64,000 bases of DNA from contig JAIUOT010000049.1 of NCBI GenBank assembly GCA_020161015.1, positions 92,101-156,100 on the forward strand, in the 5' to 3' direction. The translations under genes and the position numbers were made by a program. The notes beneath the pieces are model-generated. The model worked only from the letters and a program-made list of their open reading frames with translations. It had not been told where the DNA came from and did not search any database. This DNA is from Actinomycetota bacterium. Lineage in GTDB: Bacteria; Actinomycetota; Actinomycetes; Propionibacteriales; Propionibacteriaceae. The stretch's first letter is position 1. Every line of letters begins with the position of its first letter. Shown piece after piece: positions 47,199-54,681 of this stretch.

Positions 47199-47268
47199 TT
47201 GCTGCCGATCGCAACGCTTGCTGCCGGAATTTCGGCAGCGAGGGTTGCACTCGGGGGCGCGAATGGGT
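47199..47268 (+). repeat. CTGCCGGAATT palindromic repeat, copy B
   Basis: TTGCTGCCGATCGCAACG, GCTGCCGGAATTTCGGCAGC core, GAGGGTTGCACTCGGGG and GGCGCGAATGGG. It is the most complete copy, 332 bp after copy A. Confidence 0.8.
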
Positions 47269-47442
47269 GGTCGGGAGGCGAGGGCGGCGTGGGTGGGGGG
47301 AGGACGGGCCTCGGGCGCGAGGCGGTGGCAGGTCGGCGAGCGAAGTGGGTCGTCGCGGGCCGAAGGGCCCGTCCGGTTTGGCCCGCTCCAGCCGGTCGTG
47401 GGGCCCGCCGCGTCCGCGTCCCACCCGTCCCGCAAGAGCGGC

Positions 47443-47507
47443 TTGCTGCCGATCGCAACGGTTGCTGCCGGAATTTCGGCGGCGGGCGTTGCATTCGGGG
47501 GCGAACC
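47443..47507 (+). repeat. CTGCCGGAATT palindromic repeat, copy C
   Basis: TTGCTGCCGATCGCAACG, GCTGCCGGAATTTCGGCGGC core, GGGCGTTGCATTCGGGGG and CGAA. It lies 244 bp after copy B and runs into the 17-bp tandem repeat. Confidence 0.78.
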
Positions 47508-47551
47508 GGGCGGAGGGGGGAACCGGGCGGAGGGGGGAACCGGGCGGAGGG
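47504..47551 (+). repeat. 17-bp tandem repeat
   Basis: AACCGGGCGGAGGGGGG is present twice in full and once without its last three bases, immediately after palindromic copy C. Confidence 0.85.
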
Positions 47552-47567
47552 ACGGACGCGGGCGGGT

Positions 47568-48227
47568 TCAGGTGGACGCGAGGAAGTCGACGAGCAGGCG
47601 GTTGTACGCGTCGGGAGCCTCGAGGCTCGGGTTGGCGCCCGTGTCGGGGAGGACCTCGAGCCGGGCCATCGGGAGCTGCGCGGCCAGCTGGCGTGCGGCC
47701 GGCAGGCCCGGGTCCGTCGCACCGGCGACCACGAGCACCGGGACGGCGAGCCGGTCCAGGTCGGCGCCGAGGTCGGCGGTGGCCATCAGGTCCAGGGCGC
47801 GCACCAGGTCGTCCTTGGTGGCGCCGCTGTCGGCGAGCGCGCGGTTCGGCATCATCCGGATCAGCGACTTCTGCAGCCGCAGCGCGAGGCGTCCCGGGGT
47901 CGCGAACGCGCCGGAGACGACCAGCCCCGCCACGCGGTCGGGCGCTCCGGCGGCCACCTGCAGGGCCACCATCGCACCCAGCTGGTGCCCCACCAGCCGG
48001 GCGCGTTCCATGCCGTACCGGTCGAGCGTGCTGGTCACCTCTGCCGCGGCAAGGCTGAGCGACAGTTCACCCGGACGCCCCGGGCGGAGTCCGGCGAGCC
48101 AGGGCGCGATCGCCTGCACCTCGCCGTCCTGCCCGCCGAGGACGGCGACCGCCTCGACCTGCGACTGCCACATCTGCGGCGTCAGCCCGGCGGAGTGCAG
48201 GAAGACGACCGGGACGGGGGCGGGCAT
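47568..48227 (-). CDS. Alpha/beta-hydrolase-fold protein lacking catalytic residues
   Basis: The 219-residue protein has the hydrolase N-terminus VVFLHSAGLTPQMW and overall fold. The nucleophile elbow, normally GxSxG, reads GHQLG (Q82), and the site of the catalytic His is GANPSLEAP instead of GHxxxxEAP. Catalysis by the usual triad is therefore unlikely. The acid Asp region (VVAGATDPGLPA) is retained. The ATG overlaps the ileS stop by one base (TGATG), so it is translationally coupled to ileS. Confidence 0.8.
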   Translation of the reverse strand: MPAPVPVVFLHSAGLTPQMWQSQVEAVAVLGGQDGEVQAIAPWLAGLRPGRPGELSLSLAAAEVTSTLDRYGMERARLVGHQLGAMVALQVAAGAPDRVAGLVVSGAFATPGRLALRLQKSLIRMMPNRALADSGATKDDLVRALDLMATADLGADLDRLAVPVLVVAGATDPGLPAARQLAAQLPMARLEVLPDTGANPSLEAPDAYNRLLVDFLAST

Positions 48228-51200
48228 CAGTCCTGCCCGTCCCGGACGACGGTGAACCGGAAGCCCAGTTCGTCGTCGCTGAACGAGGTGACCCCTTCGG
48301 ACAGCAGGACGGAGGGGTCGACCTCGTCCACAGCCACCGCGAGCACCTCCTCTGCGACCAGGGCGGCGTGGGCGCGGAGCGCGTCCGACGTCTCCGGCAC
48401 GTCGGAGGCCCACGACAGCCGGATCCGGTCGGAGACCTCGAAGCCGGACGCCTTGCGGGCCTCCTGCACCGCCCGGATGAACTCCCTGGCCATGCCGGCC
48501 CGGACGAGTTCGGGGGTCAGCTCCAGGTCGAGCGCGACGGTCTCGCCCTGCTCGTTGACCACCGACCAGCCCTCACGGGGACGCTCGGAGACGATCACCT
48601 CCTCCGGTGAGACCTCCACCTCCCCGAGGTCGGTGACCAGCACGAACGCCCTGCCGTGGGTGGCGAGGTCGGCCGACAGCACCGCGGCGTCCGCGGACGC
48701 GACGGCCGCGGCGACCAGGGGCGTCTGCTTGCCGAACCGCTTGCCCAGCGCCCGGAAGTTGCCCTTGGCGGAGTAGTCGACCAGGTCGCCGGCGGACGCG
48801 AACGACTCCACGCGCTCGACGTTCAGCTCGGCCATCACCTCCGCGCGCAGGTCCGCGTCCAGCAGCCCGAACGCGCTGGACGGGATCAGCGCCCGGCCCA
48901 GCGGCTGGCGCGTCTTCACCTTCGCCTCGGAGCGGGCCGAGCGGCCGAGCTCGACGATGCGGCGGGTGAGCCGCATGGCCTCGTCGAGCCGGGTATCGAT
49001 CGCGGCCTCGTCGGCGACCGGCCAGCTGGCCAGGTGGACGGACGCCGGGGCGTCCGCGTCGGTGGCCACGACGAGGTCCTGCCACACCCGCTCGGTCAGG
49101 AACGGGGTCAGCGGCGCCATCAGCCGGGTGACGGTGTCGATGGTGTCGTGCAGCGTCTGGAGGGCGCCGGCGTCGCCGTCCCAGAAGCGGCGGCGGGAGC
49201 GGCGGACGTACCAGTTGGACAGGTCGTCGACGAAGGTCGCCAGCAACGCGCCCGCCCGCTGGGTGTCGAAGTCCTCCAGCGCATCGGTCACCTGCCGCAC
49301 GAGGGTGTTGCGGGCACTGACCAGCCAGCGGTCGAGCACGTGGGTGGCGACCCCGGTGCCCGGCGTCCACCCGTTGGCTCGCGCGTACAGGCTCTGGAAC
49401 GCGACCGTGTTGAGGTAGGTCATCAGCACCTTGCGGACGGTCTCGGTGATCGTCTGGTGGCCGACGCGCCGGGACGCCCACGGCGAGCCCCCGGCGGCCA
49501 TGAACCAGCGCACCGCGTCCGCACCGTGGGTGTCCATCAGCGGGATCGGCTCGAGGATGTTGCCCAGGTGCTTGCTCATCTTGCGGCCGTCCTCGGCGAG
49601 GATGTGGCCCAGGCACAGCACGTTCTTGTACGACGACTGGTCGAACACCAGGGTGCCGACGGCCATCAGGGAGTAGAACCAGCCGCGGGTCTGGTCGATC
49701 GCCTCGCAGATGAAGTCCGCCGGGTACGCCGTGGCGAAGGCGTCCTTCGACCCCTCCGCCCACGGGTAGCCCCACTGGGCGAACGGCATCGAGCCGCTGT
49801 CGAACCACGCGTCGATCACCTCGGGGACGCGGGTGGCGGTCTGCTGGCAGCTCGGGCAGGCGAACGTCACGTCGTCGACGAAGGGGCGGTGCGGGTCGAG
49901 CGCGGAGTAGTCGCGCCCCGTCAGCTCGGAGAGTTCCGCGCGCGAGCCCACGCACGTCTGGTGGCCGGCCGCGCACCGCCAGATCGGCAGCGGGGTGCCC
50001 CAGTAGCGCGAGCGCGACAGCGCCCAGTCGATGTTGTTGTTCAGCCAGTCGCCGTAGCGGCCCCACTTGATGTTCTCCGGGTACCAGTTGGTGCCCTTGT
50101 TCTCGCGCAGCAGGGCGTCCTTGATGGCGGTCGTGCGGATGTACCAGGACGGCTGCGCGTAGTACAGCAGCGTGGTGTGGCAGCGCCAGCAGTGCGGGTA
50201 GGAGTGCTCGTAGTTCAGCACGCGGAACATCGGGCCGCGGGCCTGGAGGTCCTCCACGAGCACCTTGTCCGCCGTCTTGAAGAACAGGCCTCCGACCAGG
50301 TCGAGCGTGTCGTCGAAGGTGCCGTCGGGGCGGACGGGGTTCACCATCGGGAGGCCGTACTGGCGGCAGACCGCCATGTCGTCCTCGCCGAACGCGGGCG
50401 CCTGGTGCACCAGGCCGGTGCCGTCCTCGGTGGTCACGTACTCGGCCAGCACCACGTAGTGGGTGCCGCCCACGACGTCGGGGAACTCGACCAGCTCGAA
50501 CGGACGTGTGTAGCGCCACAGCTCCAGGTCGCGCCCGGTGAAGGACTGGCCGAGCAGCCAGCCGTCGCCGAGCACCTTCTCCGCCAGCGGCTCTGCGATG
50601 ACCAGCGACTCCCCGTCCGGCTCGTCCTTGGTGGCGACCACGTAGGTGACGTCGGGATGGACGGCGACGGCGGTGTTGCTCACCAGCGTCCACGGCGTGG
50701 TGGTCCAGACCAGCAGGGACGCCTTCCCGGCCAGCGGTCCCGACAGCAGGGGGAAGCGGACGTAGACGCTCGGGTCGGTGACGTCCTCGTAGCCCTGGGC
50801 GAGCTCGTGGTCGCTCAGCGTGGTGCCGCAGCGCGGGCAGTAGGGCGCCACCCGGTAGTCCTCGACGAGCAGGCCCTTGCCGTGGATCTGCTTCAGCGCC
50901 CACCACACCGACTCGACGAAGGACGCGTCCATCGTCCAGTAGGCCGTGTCCAGGTTCACCCAGTAGCCCATGCGCCGGGTGAGCTCGGTGAACGCGTCGA
51001 CGTGGCGGCTCACCGACTCGCGGCACTTGGCGTTGAACGCCTCGACGCCGAACGCCTCGATGTCGGGCTTGCCGTTGAAGCCGAGCTCCTTCTCCACCGC
51101 TAGCTCGACCGGCAGGCCGTGGCAGTCCCAGCCGGCCTTCCGCTCGACGTGGTAGCCCTGCATGGTCTTGAACCGAGGGAACACGTCCTTGAACACCCGT

Positions 51201-51409
51201 GCCTCGATGTGGTGGGTGCCGGGCATGCCGTTGGCGGTGGGCGGGCCCTCGTAGAACGTCCACGGCCGGCCGCCGGCGGTGCGCTCCAGCGACGCGGCGA
51301 AGGTGTCGTTCGCCGCCCAGAAGTCGAGGATCTCTCGCTCCATCGCCGGCAGGTCGAGCATCGCCGGCACGGGGCGATACAGCGGGCGTGCAACGGGATC
51401 GGTGGTCAT
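48227..51409 (-). CDS. ileS: Isoleucyl-tRNA synthetase, class 2 type with altered HIGH motif
   Basis: The 1060-residue enzyme charges tRNA-Ile. Length and KMSKHLGN fit the eukaryotic-like IleRS2 type of actinobacteria. The first signature motif, HxGH in nearly all class I enzymes, reads GTHH at residues 64-67 (NGMPGTHHIEAR). IleRS2 generally resists mupirocin, and a GxHH swap has been reported for hyper-resistant IleRS2. The CP1 editing domain lies between about 195 and 400 (e.g. TTPWTLVSNTAVAVHPDV), the tRNA-binding C-terminal part from about 700. A T-box element (51420-51609) precedes the gene. Confidence 0.95.
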   Translation of the reverse strand: MTTDPVARPLYRPVPAMLDLPAMEREILDFWAANDTFAASLERTAGGRPWTFYEGPPTANGMPGTHHIEARVFKDVFPRFKTMQGYHVERKAGWDCHGLPVELAVEKELGFNGKPDIEAFGVEAFNAKCRESVSRHVDAFTELTRRMGYWVNLDTAYWTMDASFVESVWWALKQIHGKGLLVEDYRVAPYCPRCGTTLSDHELAQGYEDVTDPSVYVRFPLLSGPLAGKASLLVWTTTPWTLVSNTAVAVHPDVTYVVATKDEPDGESLVIAEPLAEKVLGDGWLLGQSFTGRDLELWRYTRPFELVEFPDVVGGTHYVVLAEYVTTEDGTGLVHQAPAFGEDDMAVCRQYGLPMVNPVRPDGTFDDTLDLVGGLFFKTADKVLVEDLQARGPMFRVLNYEHSYPHCWRCHTTLLYYAQPSWYIRTTAIKDALLRENKGTNWYPENIKWGRYGDWLNNNIDWALSRSRYWGTPLPIWRCAAGHQTCVGSRAELSELTGRDYSALDPHRPFVDDVTFACPSCQQTATRVPEVIDAWFDSGSMPFAQWGYPWAEGSKDAFATAYPADFICEAIDQTRGWFYSLMAVGTLVFDQSSYKNVLCLGHILAEDGRKMSKHLGNILEPIPLMDTHGADAVRWFMAAGGSPWASRRVGHQTITETVRKVLMTYLNTVAFQSLYARANGWTPGTGVATHVLDRWLVSARNTLVRQVTDALEDFDTQRAGALLATFVDDLSNWYVRRSRRRFWDGDAGALQTLHDTIDTVTRLMAPLTPFLTERVWQDLVVATDADAPASVHLASWPVADEAAIDTRLDEAMRLTRRIVELGRSARSEAKVKTRQPLGRALIPSSAFGLLDADLRAEVMAELNVERVESFASAGDLVDYSAKGNFRALGKRFGKQTPLVAAAVASADAAVLSADLATHGRAFVLVTDLGEVEVSPEEVIVSERPREGWSVVNEQGETVALDLELTPELVRAGMAREFIRAVQEARKASGFEVSDRIRLSWASDVPETSDALRAHAALVAEEVLAVAVDEVDPSVLLSEGVTSFSDDELGFRFTVVRDGQD

Positions 51410-51419
51410 CTGCGGTCCT

Positions 51420-51609
51420 TCGTCGTCGGGCGTTCGACGAAGGGACGAGCCCGAGGGCCCGCGGTACCACCCTTCTTGGACGCCCGGGGGCGCCCCACTT
51501 CTTTGCTCGCCGCAGCCGGTTCTAGTGGGATCGCTCAGGCCACGCCGGCCGTACGCGCTCTGTTCTTCCGGCAGCTCCGGGGTGATGGCCCCATCGTCGC
51601 CGTGCGGAC
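51420..51609 (-). promoter_or_regulatory. T-box riboswitch of ileS
   Basis: On the minus strand the leader starts near 51609 after the -10 TACAAT (complement of 51616-51621). A short Stem I follows with GGGG-CCATCA-CCCC, placing the specifier ATC (isoleucine) at 51586-51584. Next come GGAGCTGCCGGAAGAAC and finally the T-box AAGGGTGGTACCGCGG (51474-51459), whose TGGT would pair with the ACCA end of uncharged tRNA-Ile. The last part, near 51421-51450, pairs with the ribosome-binding region, so control is probably translational, as in other actinobacteria. Confidence 0.9.
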
Positions 51610-51753
51610 CGGCACATTGTATGCGACCGGGCCGAGCGTGGCGCCAGCGGCCCCGGGGACGGCGAGACCCGGACGGCGGGTGCCGTCCGGGTCGACGTGC
51701 GGCGGTGACGTGAAGGAGGTGGCGTCGTCACCGGCCACGGGGTTGCTCGGCGG

Positions 51754-52128
51754 TCAGGCCGTCGGTTCGCCGCCGTCCGCGGCGGGGGCCTCGGGACGGG
51801 GTGGGGTGGGCGCCTGCGGCGTCCACTCGTTGGTGGGACCGCCGCCTCCGAGCAGGGCTGCCCTGCGGGTCATGTAGTCCTCGACCTCGATCTCGCCCCG
51901 GGCGAGGCGCTCGTCGAGGATCTGCAGGGCCGGCGGCATCGGCGGGCGGTGGTGCGGGTGGTGGCCCATCGGCCCGGGCCCGAACTGCTTGCCCTTGGAC
52001 TTCTTGACCAGGTAGACGACGAACAGGGCGATAAGGCCCAGCACCACGAGGGTGCCGATGAAGCCGAAGAAGCCCCACAGCATGCTGCTGCTGCCCATTC
52101 CGCCTCCCGGACCGGGGAAGTGACGCAT
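51754..52128 (-). CDS. SHOCT-domain membrane protein
   Basis: The 124-residue protein has one membrane helix (MLWGFFGFIGTLVVLGLIALFVVYLVKK), a His/Pro-rich linker (MGHHPHHRPPMPP) and a C-terminal SHOCT motif (ALQILDERLARGEIEVEDYMTRRAAL). SHOCT is a short oligomerisation motif of unclear role. GTAGGAGG precedes ATG 52128. It may be metal-binding because of the histidines; this is speculative. Confidence 0.85.
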   Translation of the reverse strand: MRHFPGPGGGMGSSSMLWGFFGFIGTLVVLGLIALFVVYLVKKSKGKQFGPGPMGHHPHHRPPMPPALQILDERLARGEIEVEDYMTRRAALLGGGGPTNEWTPQAPTPPRPEAPAADGGEPTA

Positions 52129-52231
52129 TCCAACCTCCTACGGGTGTTCAGGCATCCAGTCTGCTCCGCCATGCTGTGCAGACGCTGTGGAACGCCTCGG
52201 AAACCACCCGGCCGGGACCGGCGCGCGCCGG

Positions 52232-52714
52232 TCAGGGCTCGATCGCGCAGGCGGCCGCGGGTGGCAGGGGCGGCTCCGCGGGGAAGACGGACCGGCGCAG
52301 GTCGTCCGCGAGCTCGTCCCACTGCTGACGCAGCTCGCCCGCGGCGTGCGACTCCTGCTCGCAGGGGGCGCTGTTCAGCGTGATCGACTCGATCGCCAGC
52401 GCCGCCGCGTCGGTGGCGAGAACGGGGTCGTCGACGCTGGCGGCCGCGTTCGCCGCCGCGCGCAGGGCGACGGCCAGCGCCCGGTAGCCGGCGTCGTGCG
52501 CGTCCCGAGCCGTCGACTGGACGTCGAAGGCAGCCTCGCGGCACGCGTCCGCCGTCCCCGTGCCGCCGGCCCACGCGCGCGCCGCGGCGACGGCCTCCCC
52601 GCCGAGATCGTCCGGGAACTGCCCGGTGAAGGTGGCAAGGGCACGCTCGGCGCAGCCGGCCGCCCATTCGGTGAGCCGGCGGGCCTGGTCACTGCCGGGC
52701 ACGGTGGTGGTCAT
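52232..52714 (-). CDS. Imm5-like putative immunity protein, divergent
   Basis: The 160-residue helical protein begins with the Imm5-type motif WAAGCAERALATFTGQFPDD and an alanine-rich pattern (AVAAARAWAGG, REAAFDVQSTARDA, RAAANAAASVDDPVLATDAAALAIE). The protein at 60987 shares the same layout. Imm5 proteins are predicted toxin immunity factors, but no toxin is next to it. ATG overlaps the HAD gene (ATGA) and ends the dnaX-ybaB-recR-HAD run. Confidence 0.6.
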   Translation of the reverse strand: MTTTVPGSDQARRLTEWAAGCAERALATFTGQFPDDLGGEAVAAARAWAGGTGTADACREAAFDVQSTARDAHDAGYRALAVALRAAANAAASVDDPVLATDAAALAIESITLNSAPCEQESHAAGELRQQWDELADDLRRSVFPAEPPLPPAAACAIEP

Positions 52715-53598
52715 CTGCGCTCCATCCGCGTGGAAAGGACGTGCTCGATCGCCAGGGCAACCCCGTCGGCGTCGTTCGTGGCGGTCGTCCAGTCGGCGAC
52801 GGCCGTCGCCTCCGGCACGGCGTTGCCCATGGCAACCCCGATGCCGGCCCACGCGAGCAACTCGACGTCGTTCTTCGCGTCGCCGGCGGCGAGCACCCCG
52901 TCGGCGTCGACCCCGAGCAGCGCGCACAGCCGGGCGACGCCGGTGGCCTTGGTGACGCCCGTCCCCGCGATCTCGAGGAAGGGGGCACCGGAGGTGGTGG
53001 CGTGGAAGCCGCCCAGGCCGGACCCGGTGAGCACGTCGAGCAGCCCGTCGGCGTCGAGTTCGGGGTGCCGGGCGGTGAGCTTCAGCGTGGGCTCGGCGAC
53101 GATCTCGGCGAGATCGACGGTGTCCACCCGCCAGAAGGTGAGCTCGCGCGGCGTGAGCAGTTCGAGGTAGCCGGGCTCGGCGACGTGGCGTCCGCCCTGG
53201 TCGCGCACCGCGCTGAAGCGGACGCCCTCGAGCTCCGCGGTGAGGAACGTGACGATGTCACTGGCGGCCGACGGCGCGAGCAACTCCTCGAACAGCACGT
53301 CGCCGGTGGCGAGGTCGATCGCGAGGGCGCCGTTGCTCGCGACGGCGTGGCTGACGCCGCTCGTCGCGAGCCCGGCGGGCAGTTGGGTCCGCTGGCGCCC
53401 GGTGGCGGCGACCACGCGCAGGCCGGCGGCCACCGCCGCCTCGATGGCCCCGATGGTGCGTGGGCTGAGCTGCTCCTGGCGCGTGAGCAGCGTGCCGTCC
53501 AGGTCACTGGCGACGAGCCGGATGTCGCGGTCGAGGGCCGGTGGGTCGGACGGGAAAGGGCCGGCGGGCGCGACGGCTGCAGAGGCGAGGACGGTCAT
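52711..53598 (-). CDS. HAD-superfamily hydrolase, Cof/type IIB
   Basis: The 295-residue protein has motif I LVASDLDGTLLTRQEQLS, motif II GLRVVAATGRQRTQL, the K motif near EIAGTGVTKATG and motif IV VLAAGDAKNDVELLAWAGIGVAMGNA. These are Cof-type phosphatases acting on sugar phosphates or FMN/PLP. ATG overlaps the recR stop (TGATG), so it is coupled to recR. Confidence 0.88.
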   Translation of the reverse strand: MTVLASAAVAPAGPFPSDPPALDRDIRLVASDLDGTLLTRQEQLSPRTIGAIEAAVAAGLRVVAATGRQRTQLPAGLATSGVSHAVASNGALAIDLATGDVLFEELLAPSAASDIVTFLTAELEGVRFSAVRDQGGRHVAEPGYLELLTPRELTFWRVDTVDLAEIVAEPTLKLTARHPELDADGLLDVLTGSGLGGFHATTSGAPFLEIAGTGVTKATGVARLCALLGVDADGVLAAGDAKNDVELLAWAGIGVAMGNAVPEATAVADWTTATNDADGVALAIEHVLSTRMERR

Positions 53599-54197
53599 CA
53601 GGCGGTCACCTGGCGCCGTCCCTGGAACGCCCGGCCGAGGGTCACCTCGTCGGCGTACTCGAGGTCGCCGCCCACCGGCAGGCCACTGGCCAGCCGGGAC
53701 ACGGTGACGCCCATCGGGATGAGCAGGCGGGAGATGAAGGTGGCCGTCGCCTCCCCCTCGAGGTTGGGGTCCGTGGCCAGGATCACCTCGGTGACCGTGC
53801 CGTCGGCCAGGCGCTTGCACAGCTCGCTGATGCGGAGGTCGGCGGGACCCACGTTGTCGATCGGGCTGATCGCGCCGCCGAGCACGTGGTAGAGGCCGCG
53901 GAACTCGTGGGTGCGTTCGATCGCCATCACGTCCTTGGACTCCTCGACGACGCAGATCGCGGTGCGGTCGCGGCGCGGGTCGCGACAGACGCGGCAGGTG
54001 TCGTCCTCGGAGATGTTGAAGCAGACCTCGCAGAAGCGCACCTTCTCGGTGACCTCGCGCAGCGTGGCGGCCAGGCGCTCCACGTCGGCCTTGTCGGTGG
54101 CGAGGATGTGGAACGCGATCCGCTGGGCACCCTTCGGGCCGATGCCGGGCAGGCGGCCCAGTTCGTCGATCAGGTCCTGGATGGGCCCCTCGTACAC
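53598..54197 (-). CDS. recR: Recombination mediator protein RecR
   Basis: The 199-residue protein supports RecF-pathway loading of RecA at gaps. It has the HhH ([24 protein letters not shown]), the C4 zinc finger ([18 protein letters not shown]), and a Toprim domain ([38 protein letters not shown]). GTG 54197 follows GAGGAG. The order dnaX-ybaB-recR is the common bacterial arrangement. Confidence 0.95.
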   Translation of the reverse strand: MYEGPIQDLIDELGRLPGIGPKGAQRIAFHILATDKADVERLAATLREVTEKVRFCEVCFNISEDDTCRVCRDPRRDRTAICVVEESKDVMAIERTHEFRGLYHVLGGAISPIDNVGPADLRISELCKRLADGTVTEVILATDPNLEGEATATFISRLLIPMGVTVSRLASGLPVGGDLEYADEVTLGRAFQGRRQVTA

Positions 54198-54313
54198 GGT
54201 TCTCCTCGCGGACGGTCCGCCGGGACGGCGGCGGGTGGTGGACGGGGCGCGCACGGGCCCTTCGAGGCCCGCGGAGACCCGGGACGGTGTGCCGGCGCGG
54301 GGCGCCGGACGGG

Positions 54314-54625
54314 CTAGAGGTCGAGGTCGGGCAGCTGCGGCATGGTGGCCTGCGCGAGCGCCATGGCCTGGTGGTTGGCGTCGCGGACGGCGGCGACGAT
54401 GAGGTCGGCCAGCGACTCGGTGTCGGTCGGGTCGCACGCCTCGGGCTTGATCACCAGGCCGACGAGCTCGCCGGTGCCGGTCAGCGTCGCCTCGACGAGG
54501 TCGCCTCCGGCCGTGCCCTTCACCGTGCGTGCCGCCAGCGCGGCCTGCGCCTGCTCCAGCTGGTCCTGCATCGCCTGCGCCTGCTGCAGCAGGCCCTGGA
54601 GGTCGACGCTCCCGGGATCGAACAT
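54314..54625 (-). CDS. YbaB/EbfC nucleoid-associated protein
   Basis: The 103-residue DNA-binding protein has the YbaB pattern: an N-terminal helix [51 protein letters not shown], then [21 protein letters not shown]. It binds DNA as a dimer between dnaX and recR. GGAGGAG lies just upstream of ATG 54625. Confidence 0.93.
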   Translation of the reverse strand: MFDPGSVDLQGLLQQAQAMQDQLEQAQAALAARTVKGTAGGDLVEATLTGTGELVGLVIKPEACDPTDTESLADLIVAAVRDANHQAMALAQATMPQLPDLDL

Positions 54626-54681
54626 TCGTTGCTCCTCCGTGTCGGTGGCTCACGCCATGGTAGTGCCGGGGGTGGACCGGC

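Larger units (their letters stand above)
46715..47567. other. Repeat-rich gene-free spacer
   Basis: 853 bp between rarD and the hydrolase gene hold no credible gene. Three copies of a palindromic element (46867-46937, 47199-47268 and 47443-47507) lie 332 and 244 bp apart and are separated by G-rich, loosely repeated sequence. A 17-bp tandem repeat follows at 47504-47551. Confidence 0.75.

Noticed and set aside
46867..47507. CRISPR array
   Set aside because: Repeats are 60-70 bp, palindromic and 244-332 bp apart, with no regular spacers and no cas genes.
46874..48776. Long plus-strand frames across the repeat spacer and the hydrolase gene
   Set aside because: Composition is driven by the repeats and by antisense codons; no start signal or motif.
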